This document shows, piece by piece, positions 55,259-64,000 of a stretch of DNA of 64,000 nucleotides. The first letter of the stretch is position 1. Every line of letters starts with the position of its first letter. The notes under the pieces were generated by a model. That model was not told where the DNA came from. It saw only the letters and a program-made list of their open reading frames with translations, and did not search any database. Origin of the DNA: Ruania albidiflava DSM 18029. Lineage in GTDB: Bacteria > Actinomycetota > Actinomycetes > Actinomycetales > Beutenbergiaceae. The position numbers and the translations under genes are program-made. The stretch is taken from NCBI RefSeq assembly GCF_000421225.1, contig NZ_ATWL01000002.1, positions 248,001 to 312,000 of the forward strand, read 5' to 3'.

Positions 55259-55493
55259 TACCATGTGCACTGCAGGTGGTGTGTCTTCGGGCATCCCGCC
55301 TGACATCGCGTGCGCACCGCCGGGGAACCCCGGGATCCTGCGGCGAGGTCCGGCACCTGGTGCCGGTGCCGTAGGTCGTGCGCACCAGGCATGGGCAGCG
55401 CCGGTACGGGCCGCCCAGAACACCAACCGAATCCGCCCGCGCCTGGTCGTGGGCACGAGCGTGTGGGCTTGCCCACACCAGGAAGGACGAGCC
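55259..55493 (+). promoter_or_regulatory. rpsB promoter and long leader with hairpin next to the ribosome-binding site
   Basis: TACCAT (55259-55264) is the best -10 candidate and gives a leader of about 220 nt. A perfect 8-bp hairpin GTGTGGGC-TT-GCCCACAC (55461-55478) stands directly before GGAAGGA (55481-55487). No gene is visible in 55129-55493 on either strand. Leader length and hairpin suggest S2 autoregulation, as known in other bacteria; this is an inference. Confidence 0.5.
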
Positions 55494-56540
55494 ATGGCCG
55501 TCGTCACCATGCGCCAGCTCCTCGAGAGCGGCGTGCACTTCGGGCACCAGACCCGGCGCTGGAACCCGAAGATGAAGCGCTTCATCTTCACCGAGCGCAA
55601 CGGTATCTACATCATCGACCTGCAGCAGTCCCTGCAGGACATCGACCGTGCGTACGAGTTCGTCAAGGAGACGGTCGCCCACGGCGGCACCATCCTGTTC
55701 ATCGGCACCAAGAAGCAGGCCCAGGAGGCCGTCGCCGAGCAGGCCACCCGCGTGGGCATGCCGTACGTGAACCAGCGTTGGCTGGGCGGCATGCTGACCA
55801 ACTTCGGCACCGTGAGCCGCCGCCTGCAGCGGCTCAAGGAGCTCGAGGAGGTCGACTTCGACGACGTCGCCGCCAGCGGGTACACCAAGAAGGAGCTGCT
55901 CATGCAGCGCCGGGAGCGGGACAAGCTGGCCCGCACCCTGGGCGGGATCCGGGACATGGCCAAGCTGCCCTCCGCCGTCTGGGTGGTGGACACCAAGAAG
56001 GAGCACCTGGCCGTCGCGGAGGCGCGCAAGCTGAACATCCCGGTCGTGGCGATCCTGGACACCAACTGCGACCCGGACGAGGTGGACTACCCGATCCCGG
56101 GCAACGACGACGCGATCCGTGCCGTCAGCCTGCTCACCCGCGTGGTCGCCGACGGCGCCGCTGAAGGTCTGGTCGCCCGCCACGGTGGTGGCGGCGCCGC
56201 TGGCAGCAGCGACGCCGAGCCGCTGGCCGAGTGGGAGCGAGAGCTGCTCGCGACCCACGAGCAGGAGAAGGCTGCTGCCGCGCCCGCCGGTGCGGAGAGC
56301 GCCTCGGGCGCAGAAGCCGTCCCGGCTGCCGAGGCTCCCGCCACCGACGCCGCCGCTGATGCCGCTGCCGCGGTCTCCCCGGCCGCAGCCGACGCCCCCG
56401 CCGCCGGCTCTGCACCGGCCGCAGAGGAGCCCGCCGCCGAGGCGGCAGCCGAGGCTGCTGCGGAGAGCCCGGCCACCGAGGCCCCGGCCCAGCCCGCTGC
56501 CGAGGCAGGGGCCAAGGACGCCGAGACCGCGCAGGACTGA
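55494..56540 (+). CDS. rpsB: Ribosomal protein S2 with long Ala/Glu/Pro tail
   Basis: 348 residues. Residues 1-235 are standard S2 ([69 protein letters not shown]). About 110 low-complexity residues follow (Ala 50 percent or more by eye, with Glu and Pro); S2 is usually 230-300 residues. ATG 55494 after GGAAGGA. Operon with tsf, 29 nt apart. Confidence 0.96.
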   Translation: MAVVTMRQLLESGVHFGHQTRRWNPKMKRFIFTERNGIYIIDLQQSLQDIDRAYEFVKETVAHGGTILFIGTKKQAQEAVAEQATRVGMPYVNQRWLGGMLTNFGTVSRRLQRLKELEEVDFDDVAASGYTKKELLMQRRERDKLARTLGGIRDMAKLPSAVWVVDTKKEHLAVAEARKLNIPVVAILDTNCDPDEVDYPIPGNDDAIRAVSLLTRVVADGAAEGLVARHGGGGAAGSSDAEPLAEWERELLATHEQEKAAAAPAGAESASGAEAVPAAEAPATDAAADAAAAVSPAAADAPAAGSAPAAEEPAAEAAAEAAAESPATEAPAQPAAEAGAKDAETAQD

Positions 56541-56569
56541 CCACCACCCGATCTGCGAGAGGATCATTG

Positions 56570-57409
56570 ATGGCGAACTACACCGCCGCTGACATCAAGG
56601 CACTGCGCGAGCGCACCGGCGCCGGCATGCTCGACGTGAAGAAGGCCCTCGACGAGGCCGACGGCGACCAGGCCAAGGCCCTGGAGATCATCCGGGTCAA
56701 GGGCCTGAAGGGTGTGAGCAAGCGCGAGGCCCGTTCCGCCTCCGACGGCCTGGTGGCCAGCTCCATCACCGCCGACGGCGCCGGCCAGGTCGGTGTGCTG
56801 GTCGAGGTGAACTCCGAGACCGACTTCGTGGCGAAGAACCAGGTGTTCACCACGCTGGCCGACCAGGTCGTGGCCGCCGCTGTCACCTCCGGTGCGACCG
56901 ACACCGAGGCGCTGCTCGCTGCCGAGGTCGAGGGCAGCACCGTGGCATCGCTCGTCGAGGACGCCGCCGCCACCCTGGGTGAGAAGATCGTGGTCCGCCG
57001 CGTCGCCCGGGTTGCCGGTGAGAAGGTGAGCGAGTACCTGCACCGCACCAACAAGGACCTGCCCCCGCAGGTCGGTGTGCTGGTGGCCAGCGACGAAGCG
57101 GGTGCTGCAGTGGCCCGCGACGTGGCGATGCACATCGCCGCGTTCTCCCCGACCTACCTCAGCCGTGAGGACGTCCCGGCGGAGAAGGTCGCCGACGAGC
57201 GCCGGATCGCCGAGGAGACCGCCCGGAACGAGAACAAGCCGGAGAAGGCGCTCCCGAAGATCGTCGAGGGTCGGCTGAACGGCTTCTTCAAGGAGGTCGT
57301 GCTGCTCGACCAGCCGTTCGCGAAGGACCCGAAGAAGACGGTCGGTCAGATCGTCACCGAGGCCGGCGGCACGCTCACCGGCTTCGCCCGGTTCCGCGTG
57401 GGCGCCTGA
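56570..57409 (+). CDS. tsf: Elongation factor Ts
   Basis: 279 residues. TAADIKALRERTGAGMLDVKKALDEADGD (the conserved N-terminal TDF-like element), VEVNSETDFVAKNQVF (EF-Tu contact) and the C-terminal QPFAKDPKKTV. It releases GDP from EF-Tu. ATG 56570 with GAGAGGA 6 nt upstream; a TTG at 56567 is less likely. A terminator hairpin follows. Confidence 0.97.
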   Translation: MANYTAADIKALRERTGAGMLDVKKALDEADGDQAKALEIIRVKGLKGVSKREARSASDGLVASSITADGAGQVGVLVEVNSETDFVAKNQVFTTLADQVVAAAVTSGATDTEALLAAEVEGSTVASLVEDAAATLGEKIVVRRVARVAGEKVSEYLHRTNKDLPPQVGVLVASDEAGAAVARDVAMHIAAFSPTYLSREDVPAEKVADERRIAEETARNENKPEKALPKIVEGRLNGFFKEVVLLDQPFAKDPKKTVGQIVTEAGGTLTGFARFRVGA

Positions 57410-57424
57410 GCCGCGAGGCACCCT

Positions 57425-57461
57425 GGTGTGGCTCCGGTCCCGCGCGGACCGGGGCCACACC
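57425..57461. terminator. Terminator hairpin after tsf
   Basis: A 16-bp stem with one G-T position (57425-57440 with 57446-57461) and a 5-nt CGCGC loop, 15 nt after the tsf stop. TACCAT (57464-57469) just behind it may be the -10 of the pyrH promoter. Confidence 0.75.
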
Positions 57462-57553
57462 CGTACCATCACCATCAGCGGCGTGGCCGGCAGCGGTCAC
57501 GCGCACCGGGTGCGCACGCACCCTGCCGTCCGCACCACTCTGGGAGGAAGCCG

Positions 57554-58309
57554 ATGACCACTGCATCACCCGGCGCGCGCCGCGTCCTGCTCAAGCTCTC
57601 CGGTGAGGTCTTCGGCGGCGGCTCGGTCGGCCTCGACCCGGACGTCGTCGCCGCGATCGCCAAGGAGATCGCCACCGCCGTGCACTCCGGCGTGCAGGTG
57701 GCGATCGTGGTCGGCGGCGGAAACTTCTTCCGCGGCGCCGAGCTCTCCCAGCGCGGCCTGGACCGCGCCCGGGCGGACTACATGGGCATGCTCGGCACAG
57801 TGATGAACTGTCTGGCGCTGCAGGACTTCCTGGAGAAGGCGTCGGTGAACACCCGGGTGCAGACTGCGATCACCATGGGACAGGTCGCCGAGCCGTACAT
57901 CCCGCTGCGCGCCATCCGGCACCTGGAGAAGGGCCGGGCGGTGGTGTTCGGCGCTGGCGCCGGCATGCCCTACTTCTCCACCGACACCGTGGCGATCCAA
58001 CGTGCCCTGGAGACGCACTGCGACGAGGTGCTGGTCGGCAAGAACGGTGTCGACGGCGTCTACACCGCAGACCCGCGCACCGACCCGACCGCAGTGCGCA
58101 TCGACCACCTCACCTTCGAGGAAGCCATCCGGCGCGACCTGCGCGTGGTGGACTCCACCGCACTGGCGCTGTGCCGGGACAACGACCTGACCATGCGGGT
58201 CTTCGGCATGGGCACCCCCGGTAACGTCGCCGGAGCGCTCCAAGGTGAGAAGATCGGAACTATCGTGACGTCCCAGCCAGTCCCCGAACCCACCAAGGAG
58301 CAAGCGTGA
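57554..58309 (+). CDS. pyrH: Uridylate kinase
   Basis: 251 residues. Amino-acid-kinase fold: [14 protein letters not shown] (about 10-23), [15 protein letters not shown] (about 50-64), [15 protein letters not shown] and [15 protein letters not shown]. It phosphorylates UMP to UDP and is usually controlled by GTP and UTP. GGGAGGAAG precedes ATG 57554; the frame is open 42 codons more upstream over the promoter. Stop overlaps frr (GTGA). Confidence 0.97.
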   Translation: MTTASPGARRVLLKLSGEVFGGGSVGLDPDVVAAIAKEIATAVHSGVQVAIVVGGGNFFRGAELSQRGLDRARADYMGMLGTVMNCLALQDFLEKASVNTRVQTAITMGQVAEPYIPLRAIRHLEKGRAVVFGAGAGMPYFSTDTVAIQRALETHCDEVLVGKNGVDGVYTADPRTDPTAVRIDHLTFEEAIRRDLRVVDSTALALCRDNDLTMRVFGMGTPGNVAGALQGEKIGTIVTSQPVPEPTKEQA

Positions 58310-58863
58310 TCGACGACACCCTTCTCGAAGCCGAGGAGAAGATGGACAAGGCCGTCGAGGTGGCCCGTGAGGACTTCGCCGGGATCCGCTCCGGGCGTGC
58401 CAACGCCGGCATGTTCGAGAAGATCGAGGTGGACTACTACGGCGCGCCCACCCCGCTGCAGCAGCTCGCCTCGATCACCATCCAGGAGGCCCGCACGGTG
58501 CTCATCGGCCCCTACGACAAGGGGGCGATGACCACGATCGAGAAGGCACTGCGGGAGTCCGACCTCGGGGTCAACCCTGGTAACGACGGCAACGTGATCC
58601 GCGTGGTGCTGCCCACCCTCACCGAGGAGCGCCGGCGTGACTATGTCAAGCTCGCCAAGACGAAGGGGGAGGACGCGCGCGTCTCCGTGCGCAACATCCG
58701 CCGCCGCGCCAAGGAGGAGCTGGACCGGATCGCCAAGGACGGCGAAGCCGGTGAGGACGAGGTCGCCCGTGCGCAGACCGAGCTGGACGGTCTGACCAAG
58801 AAGCACACCGACATCATCGACTCTCTGCTCGCCGGCAAGGAGAAAGAGCTCCTCGAGGTCTGA
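58306..58863 (+). CDS. frr: Ribosome recycling factor
   Basis: 185 residues, exact family size. [33 protein letters not shown] at the N-terminus, [18 protein letters not shown] near 105-122 and [12 protein letters not shown] near 130-142. With EF-G it splits post-termination ribosomes. GTG start overlapping pyrH. Confidence 0.97.
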   Translation: MIDDTLLEAEEKMDKAVEVAREDFAGIRSGRANAGMFEKIEVDYYGAPTPLQQLASITIQEARTVLIGPYDKGAMTTIEKALRESDLGVNPGNDGNVIRVVLPTLTEERRRDYVKLAKTKGEDARVSVRNIRRRAKEELDRIAKDGEAGEDEVARAQTELDGLTKKHTDIIDSLLAGKEKELLEV

Positions 58864-58871
58864 GGCGCCCC

Positions 58872-59909
58872 ATGCCCGCTGACACCCCTAGCTCCGAGCC
58901 CGGTCCGGGCGGCACCGCTCCGGCGACCTCTCGCCGGGCTCGTCGGGCGGCAGAGCGGGCGGCCCAGCTGGAGGCCGAGCTGGCCGCTGAGCAGGAGGTG
59001 GTCAGCACCGGCCAGCTGCCGCTCGGCGAGGCGGAGCTGCCCGCCCAGCCGGCCGAGCAGGCCGAGCCGCGCGAGCTGCTCACCGAACCAGGAGCCACCT
59101 CACGTGCGGGTCGGAACCTCCCGGTGGCGATCGCGGTCGGCCTCGGTCTGGGCGCTGCGCTGCTCGCATCGTTGTTCTTCCGCAAAGAGATCTTTCTCGC
59201 CCTGGCGGTGCTGGTCTGCATCGGCGGTCTGTGGGAGCTGGACCGCGGCCTACGCACCCGGGACATCCGGCTGCCGCTGCTGCCGCTGGCGGTGGGCACT
59301 GTCGGCATGCTCGTCTCCGCCTACACCGCCGGCATCGAAGCGCTGCTGGTGGCGTTCGTGCTCACCGCGGGCGGGGTGTTCGTCTGGCGGGTGGTCGACG
59401 GCGGCGGAGTGGCGGCGCTGCGCGAGGCCACCACCGGTATCTTCGCCGCCGCCTACATCCCGTTCCTCGCCGGCTTCCTGACCATCATGCTCTCCGCCGA
59501 CGACGGCCAGTGGCGGGTGCTCATGCTCATCGCCCTGGTGGTGGCCAACGACACCGGCGGCTACACCGCAGGCGTGCTGTTCGGCCGGCACCCGATGGCA
59601 CCCAGCGTCAGCCCGAAGAAGTCCTGGGAAGGAGCCGTCGGTTCGCTCGTGCTGGCCGTCGCAGTCGGTATCGGGTTCGCACTCTGGCGCCTGGACCTGG
59701 ACTGGTGGGCCGGTGCGCTGCTCGGGGTGGCAGCCGTGATCGGCGCAGTCTTCGGTGACCTGGCCGAGTCGATGCTCAAACGGGACCTGGGCATCAAGGA
59801 CATGGGCACCCTGCTGCCCGGCCACGGCGGCATCCTGGACCGGGTGGACTCCATCCTGCTGGCGGCCCCGGTGGTGTTCGCCCTGATGCTCGTGCTGGCA
59901 CCGACATGA
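58872..59909 (+). CDS. cdsA: Phosphatidate cytidylyltransferase
   Basis: 345 residues. A cytoplasmic N-terminus of about 80 residues (Ala/Glu/Arg-rich) is followed by eight or so membrane helices. The CDS signature lies near the C-terminus: [13 protein letters not shown] (about 252-264), [18 protein letters not shown] and [14 protein letters not shown] (about 312-325). It makes CDP-diacylglycerol for phospholipids. ATG 58872 is 8 nt after the frr stop; stop overlaps rlmN. Confidence 0.96.
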   Translation: MPADTPSSEPGPGGTAPATSRRARRAAERAAQLEAELAAEQEVVSTGQLPLGEAELPAQPAEQAEPRELLTEPGATSRAGRNLPVAIAVGLGLGAALLASLFFRKEIFLALAVLVCIGGLWELDRGLRTRDIRLPLLPLAVGTVGMLVSAYTAGIEALLVAFVLTAGGVFVWRVVDGGGVAALREATTGIFAAAYIPFLAGFLTIMLSADDGQWRVLMLIALVVANDTGGYTAGVLFGRHPMAPSVSPKKSWEGAVGSLVLAVAVGIGFALWRLDLDWWAGALLGVAAVIGAVFGDLAESMLKRDLGIKDMGTLLPGHGGILDRVDSILLAAPVVFALMLVLAPT

Positions 59910-61078
59910 GCGAGAATGGCCCCACGATGACTTCTCAGCCCCAGGTCCTGCCCGGCCATGCGCCAGACGCCGGATCCCGCCCGCAGCTGTCCTTCGCCGT
60001 CCCGCGCCGCGGGAAGCCGCCGCGGCACCTGGCCGACCTGACCCTGCCCGAGCGGGCCGAGGTGCTCGCCGAGCTCGGCGAACCCGGCTACCGGGCCAAG
60101 CAGCTGTCCACGCACTACTTCGCCCACCTCTCCCGCGAAGCGGCCGACATGACGGACATCCCGGTCACCTCCCGGGCGCAGATGACCGACCTGCTGCTGC
60201 CCGACCTGCTCCGCGAGCACCGCCGGCTCACCTCCGACGACGGTGCCACGATCAAGACGTTGTGGACGCTGTTCGACGACGTCAAGGTGGAGTCGGTGCT
60301 GATGGCCTACCCGGGCCGGGCCACTCTGTGCGTCTCCAGCCAGGCCGGCTGCGGGATGGCCTGCCCGTTCTGCGCCACCGGCCAGCAGGGTCTCACCCGG
60401 AACCTGTCCACCGGCGAGGTGATCGAGCAGGTGCGTCGTTCGGCGGTGATGTGTCGTGACGGCGAGCTGGCCGGCGGCCAGCGGCGGCTGACGAACGTGG
60501 TGTTCATGGGCATGGGGGAGCCGCTGGCGAACTACAAGACGGTGATCGGCGCGGTGCGTCGGATGGTCGGGCCACCGCCCGAGGGGCTGGGCATGTCCGC
60601 CCGACACATCACCGTCTCCACGGTCGGGCTGGTGCCGGCGATCCGCAAGCTCACCGCCGAGGCCATCCCGGTCACGCTGGCGCTGTCCCTGCACGCCCCG
60701 GACGACGAGCTGCGATCGGAGCTGGTGCCGATCAACACCCGCTGGTCGGTGGCCGAGGCGCTGGACGCAGCCCGGGCCTACTTCGACGCCACCGGGCGCC
60801 GGGTGAGCATCGAGTACGCGCTGATCAAGGACATGAACGACCACGCCTGGCGGGCGGACCTGCTCGCCACCGAGCTCCTCGAGCGGGGCAGCGGCTGGGT
60901 GCACGTGAACCCGATCCCGCTCAACCCGACCCCGGGCTCGATCTGGACAGCGAGCGAGAAGGACGTGGAAGCGGAGTTCGTGGCACGCTTGCGTGCTGCG
61001 GGCATCCCCACCACTGTGCGGGACACCCGCGGCAGCGACATCGCCGGCGCGTGCGGGCAGCTCGCCGCCCAGGAGTAG
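59906..61078 (+). CDS. rlmN: 23S rRNA/tRNA adenine-C2 methyltransferase RlmN
   Basis: 390 residues. Radical-SAM cluster motif [11 protein letters not shown] (about 148-158), [19 protein letters not shown] and the C-terminal catalytic Cys in [10 protein letters not shown] (about 384). Both the 4Fe-4S cysteines and the methyl-carrying cysteines are present. It methylates A2503 of 23S rRNA and A37 of some tRNAs. ATG 59906 overlaps cdsA; a second ATG 21 nt later is possible. Confidence 0.95.
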   Translation: MSENGPTMTSQPQVLPGHAPDAGSRPQLSFAVPRRGKPPRHLADLTLPERAEVLAELGEPGYRAKQLSTHYFAHLSREAADMTDIPVTSRAQMTDLLLPDLLREHRRLTSDDGATIKTLWTLFDDVKVESVLMAYPGRATLCVSSQAGCGMACPFCATGQQGLTRNLSTGEVIEQVRRSAVMCRDGELAGGQRRLTNVVFMGMGEPLANYKTVIGAVRRMVGPPPEGLGMSARHITVSTVGLVPAIRKLTAEAIPVTLALSLHAPDDELRSELVPINTRWSVAEALDAARAYFDATGRRVSIEYALIKDMNDHAWRADLLATELLERGSGWVHVNPIPLNPTPGSIWTASEKDVEAEFVARLRAAGIPTTVRDTRGSDIAGACGQLAAQE

Positions 61079-61131
61079 CGGCGGCACCGTGGCCGCGCAC
61101 AGAGTCGGACCGATCGAGAGGACGAGGGCGG

Positions 61132-61677
61132 ATGGCAGACCTGTTCCCCACAGTCAAGGGCTGGGGCAGTGGGTATGACCGGCAGGAGGTCGAAGACTTC
61201 TTCGACCGCGCCCGCTCTGCCTACGAGGACGGCTCCGAGGACATGGACGCCGGGGACGTACGTGCCGTCGCCTTCGAGCTGACCCGCGGCGGGTACGACC
61301 CTGCTGCCGTGGACGCGGCGCTGGACCGGCTGGAGGCGGCGTTCGTGCAACGTCGCCGTGCCGACCACATCGCCGCCCACGGTCAGGAGCACTGGATGGA
61401 GCAGGTCGCCGAACGGGCCACCACGCTCTACCCGCGGCTGGTGCGGCCCACAGGTGAACGCTTCGCGCCCCCGCGCCGCGGCCGAGGATACGAGGCGGCG
61501 GCGGTGGACGCAGTGCTCGACAAGCTCGTGGACTACTTCGACGCCGGCGCCCCGCTGACCGCCAGCCAGGTCCGGGCGGTGACGTTCCCAGCCGCGCGCG
61601 GCTCGCGTGCCTATGCCGAGGGGCCGGTGGACGCGTTCCTGGACCGCGCGGTGGACGTGCTGCTGGCAGTCGAATGA
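61132..61677 (+). CDS. DivIVA-like domain protein
   Basis: 181 residues. Two DivIVA-type N-terminal repeats without a long coiled coil: FPTVKGWGSGYDRQEVEDFF (5-24) with DVRAVAFELTRGGYDPAAVDAALDRLE (42-68), then RGRGYEAAAVDAVLDKLVDYF (119-139) with VRAVTFPAARGSRAYAEGPVDAFL. The pattern G-Y-x-x-x-x-V-D-x-x-L/F occurs four times. Such proteins follow rlmN in several Micrococcales; function unknown, perhaps membrane-curvature or division related. ATG 61132 after GACGAGGG; the frame reaches 61051 without a Shine-Dalgarno. Confidence 0.8.
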   Translation: MADLFPTVKGWGSGYDRQEVEDFFDRARSAYEDGSEDMDAGDVRAVAFELTRGGYDPAAVDAALDRLEAAFVQRRRADHIAAHGQEHWMEQVAERATTLYPRLVRPTGERFAPPRRGRGYEAAAVDAVLDKLVDYFDAGAPLTASQVRAVTFPAARGSRAYAEGPVDAFLDRAVDVLLAVE

Positions 61678-61780
61678 CCCCCACGGTCACCCTCCTGGGA
61701 CCGACCGGGTCGATGGGGCCGCACGGGCCGGGCAGCGGGCCCAGGTGCCTGTCAGGAACGCGACGTACTCTGGAGAGGTC

Positions 61781-63133
61781 ATGGACTTCTTGGTAGGCGT
61801 GCTGATCGTCGCGGTGGGACTGATCCTGTCCATCGCGCTGCACGAGCTCGGGCACCTGCTGCCGGCGAAGCTGTTCAAGGTGAAGGTCTCCCAGTACTTC
61901 GTCGGCTTCGGCAAGACGCTGTGGTCCACGCACCGTGGTGGCACCGAGTACGGCATCAAGATGCTGCCGCTGGGTGGGTACGTCCGCATGGTGGGGATGT
62001 TCCCGCCGGGCCGGGACGAGCGCAGCGAGGACGCCCAGGCGGAGGACCGGATCCGGCGCACCGGCCTGCGGGGGCTGACCACAGCGCTGATCGAGGACAC
62101 GCGCGCCGCCTCCGGTGCGGAGATCGCCGACGAGATTCGCCCAGGTGAGGACAAGAAGCCGTTCTACGAGCTGACCACACCGCGAAAGCTCACCGTGATG
62201 TTCGGTGGCCCGGTGGTGAACCTGATCATCTCTGCCGTGCTGTTCGCGATCATCCTCACCGGATTCGGTGTGGCCACCCCGTCCAACCGGCTCGGCACGG
62301 TCGCCGAGTGCGTCCTGCCGGCCACTGCCGATCGCGACTGCACCGCCACCGACCCGGTCTCCCCGGCCGCGCAGGCCGGTCTGCAGCCGGGGGACCGGAT
62401 CGTGGCCTGGGACGGCCAACCGGTGGACTCCTGGGCGGACCTGACCGCCGGTATCGAGGCCACCGGCACCGAAGCGGTCCCGGTGCAGGTGGAGCGGGAC
62501 GGGCAGACGCTCACCCTGACCGTCACCCCGGAGCTGTCCGAGCGACCGCAGGTGCGCGACGGGCAGTACGTGCTCGACGAGAGCGGCGACCCGGTGCTCT
62601 CCGAGCAGCCGTACGTGGGCATCGGTGCCAGCTACGAGCTCTACCAGCAGCCGCTCAGTGAGGTGCCGGGGTTCGTGGGCAACGTGCTGGTGGCCACTGT
62701 GGACGTGGTGCTGCACCTGCCGCAGCGGCTGGTCTCGATCACGCGGTCCACGTTCAGCGGGGGTGAACGGGACCCCGGCGTGGTGGGGCTGATCGGCGTG
62801 GGCCGGTACGCCGGTGAGATCGCCTCGATCGATGCCGACCAGTACGGGATGACCGAGCGAGCCGCCGACCTGCTCTCCCTGCTCGCATCGCTGAACATGG
62901 CGTTGTTCGTGTTCAACATGATCCCGCTGCTGCCGCTCGACGGCGGGCACATCGCCGGGGCCCTGTTCGAGGGCGCCCGTCGGCGGCTCGCCCAGCTGTT
63001 CGGCAGGCCGGATCCTGGGCACGCGGACACCGCCAAGCTGATGCCGTTGACCTATGTGGTGCTCGTGGTGCTGGTCGGGATGAGCCTGATGCTGGCCGTG
63101 GCCGACATCGTCAACCCGGTCACGCTCACCTGA
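61781..63133 (+). CDS. Site-2 protease, M50 family (RseP/Rip1-like)
   Basis: 450 residues. The zinc motif HELGH is at 21-25 in the first membrane helix; the second metal ligand Asp is in NMIPLLPLDGGHIAGAL near 380-390. A PDZ domain lies at about 180-250 (PAAQAGLQPGDRIVAWDGQPV). It cuts transmembrane anti-sigma factors or similar substrates within the membrane. ATG 61781 with TACTCT 9 nt upstream and GGAGAGG between. In relatives dxr precedes and ispG follows this gene; neither is here. Confidence 0.94.
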   Translation: MDFLVGVLIVAVGLILSIALHELGHLLPAKLFKVKVSQYFVGFGKTLWSTHRGGTEYGIKMLPLGGYVRMVGMFPPGRDERSEDAQAEDRIRRTGLRGLTTALIEDTRAASGAEIADEIRPGEDKKPFYELTTPRKLTVMFGGPVVNLIISAVLFAIILTGFGVATPSNRLGTVAECVLPATADRDCTATDPVSPAAQAGLQPGDRIVAWDGQPVDSWADLTAGIEATGTEAVPVQVERDGQTLTLTVTPELSERPQVRDGQYVLDESGDPVLSEQPYVGIGASYELYQQPLSEVPGFVGNVLVATVDVVLHLPQRLVSITRSTFSGGERDPGVVGLIGVGRYAGEIASIDADQYGMTERAADLLSLLASLNMALFVFNMIPLLPLDGGHIAGALFEGARRRLAQLFGRPDPGHADTAKLMPLTYVVLVVLVGMSLMLAVADIVNPVTLT

Positions 63134-63254
63134 CCGAGCGTCTCGGCCCGTGCCCGACCTCGCAGCGGGCCACCGGGACATCTCGGGGCAGACCGGCACC
63201 GGTACGATGCCGGTCCGATGACCGCGACCGTCTCCGGACCGCCGTTGGGTGCGG

Positions 63255-63260
63255 CACAAT
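63255..63260 (+). promoter_or_regulatory. -10 box (CACAAT), leaderless, for the GNAT gene
   Basis: CACAAT ends 6 nt before the ATG at 63267. Confidence 0.45.
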
Positions 63261-63266
63261 CGCAGC

Positions 63267-64000
63267 ATGCCGTCTTGGCCCCGCCACACCCGGAGCACCC
63301 CTCCAGCACCTGCGCTGGAGGTCCAGGACGCGCGCAGCCTGCGGGCGACCGACATCCGGGCGTTCTGCCTGCAGGCGCCGGTGGAGGCCGCGCTGCTCGG
63401 TGAGCACGTCGAGGCGCTGGGCCGGTACGCCTTCTACGGGGACCAGCTGTGGTGCCTGGTCAGTGGCGGACGGCTGGAAGGCCTGTGCTGGACCGGCGGG
63501 AACGTGGTGCCCTACCGGCTGCCGCCCGGCGGCGCGGAGCTGATCGCCGAGCGGCTCCGGTCCCGTCGACGGCGCTACTCCTCGATCGTGGGTCCTGCGC
63601 AGGACGTGCTCGGCCTCTGGTCGCACCTCGAGCAGGGGGCACCGGCACCACGGGAGGTGCGCGCCGACCAGCCGTCGCTGACCATCACCGGCACCCCGCT
63701 GGTGGAGCCGAACCCGCTGGTACGGCTCTCCGACCGGGCCGACCTGGACGTGCTGCTGCGAGCCTGTGTGGCGATGTTCACCGAAGAGGTCGGCTACTCG
63801 CCGCTGGACTCCGGCAGCGGGTACGAACGGCGGGTGCGGGCGCTGGTGGAGTCCGGGCGGTCCCTGTCCTGGGTGGCGGACACCGATCATGGGCGAGAAG
63901 TGATCTTCAAGGCCGAGCTGGGCACCGTAGCGCTCGGGGTGACCCAGGTGCAGGGGGTGTGGGTGAACCCGCGCTACCGCGGCCGGGGCTACGCGGCTGC
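63267..64000 (+). CDS. GNAT acetyltransferase with N-terminal DUF4081-like domain (cut by window edge)
   Basis: At least 244 residues, open to the end of the window. Residues about 15-130 (ALEVQDARSLRATDIRAFCL, YAFYGDQLWCLVSGGRLEGL) match the DUF4081 domain that precedes GNAT in the actinobacterial gene near proS. From about 150 the GNAT fold follows, breaking off in the acetyl-CoA loop NPRYRGRGYAA. Start ATG 63267 chosen for the leaderless -10. Its directly adjacent position after the M50 protease shows that ispG is missing. Confidence 0.85.
   Translation, partial: MPSWPRHTRSTPPAPALEVQDARSLRATDIRAFCLQAPVEAALLGEHVEALGRYAFYGDQLWCLVSGGRLEGLCWTGGNVVPYRLPPGGAELIAERLRSRRRRYSSIVGPAQDVLGLWSHLEQGAPAPREVRADQPSLTITGTPLVEPNPLVRLSDRADLDVLLRACVAMFTEEVGYSPLDSGSGYERRVRALVESGRSLSWVADTDHGREVIFKAELGTVALGVTQVQGVWVNPRYRGRGYAA

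Noticed and set aside
63218-63403. 61-codon plus-strand frame after the M50 gene, with TACGAT upstream
   Set aside because: It overlaps the GNAT gene in another frame and its composition is that of a shadow; the GNAT start at 63267 has its own -10.

Overview
The window is a very GC-rich, gene-dense chromosomal segment of an actinobacterium, probably of the order Micrococcales (inference). The evidence is the translational-type isoleucine T-box in front of ileS, many -10 boxes lying only 6-8 nt before start codons (leaderless transcription), frequent ATGA/GTGA stop-start overlaps, and the long actinobacterial gene string smc-ftsY-ffh-rpsP-khpA-rimM-trmD-rplS-lepB-rnhB-DUF2469-yraN-yifB-dprA-xerC-rpsB-tsf-pyrH-frr-cdsA-rlmN-rseP-GNAT, which I know in the same order from mycobacteria. 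I see no rRNA, tRNA, CRISPR array, insertion sequence or prophage.

Region 1 (1-7.9 kb): the tail of a short-chain dehydrogenase, an AMP-binding enzyme, a NYN/OST-HTH RNA-binding protein, then T-box-ileS-folC. Region 2 (7.9-26.7 kb) is accessory: a coiled-coil membrane protein, galE, a DinB-like enzyme, a four-gene osmoprotectant ABC importer, the dhaKLM dihydroxyacetone phosphotransferase operon, a TetR repressor with its drug exporter, and a sugar or inositol catabolic set. That set comprises four Gfo/Idh/MocA oxidoreductases, an IolE-like TIM barrel and a methylmalonate-semialdehyde-type dehydrogenase. The housekeeping pair DUF4233-ndk, normally directly behind folC, is stranded inside this region about 14 kb away.

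Region 3 (26.8-38.4 kb) holds pheA, a small acidic protein, a PHP phosphoesterase, smc, ftsY and ffh. The amt-glnB-glnD block usually found between ftsY and ffh is missing; a short reading frame resembling GlnD remains. Region 4 (38.4-43.7 kb) is a GntR(YtrA-type)-controlled pair of ABC exporters with a clear operator, then a CopD-like membrane protein paired with a TusA-like sulfur carrier.

Region 5 (43.7-64 kb) is the ribosomal protein, RNA maturation, secretion and lipid string. It contains a TrmD fused to a GNAT acetyltransferase. Ribosomal proteins S16 and S2 carry long acidic Ala/Glu tails. The leaders of rpsP and rplS share a 19-nt motif. The MEP-pathway genes dxr and ispG, which normally flank the M50 protease gene, are absent from their places.

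Four copies of a 62-66 bp intergenic palindrome with conserved ends (TCGCGAACG) but varying, still complementary arms punctuate gene ends. This family, the rpsP/rplS leader motif, the GlnD relic and a pseudoknot-capable element at 38.5 kb are the main signals not explained by the ordinary genes.
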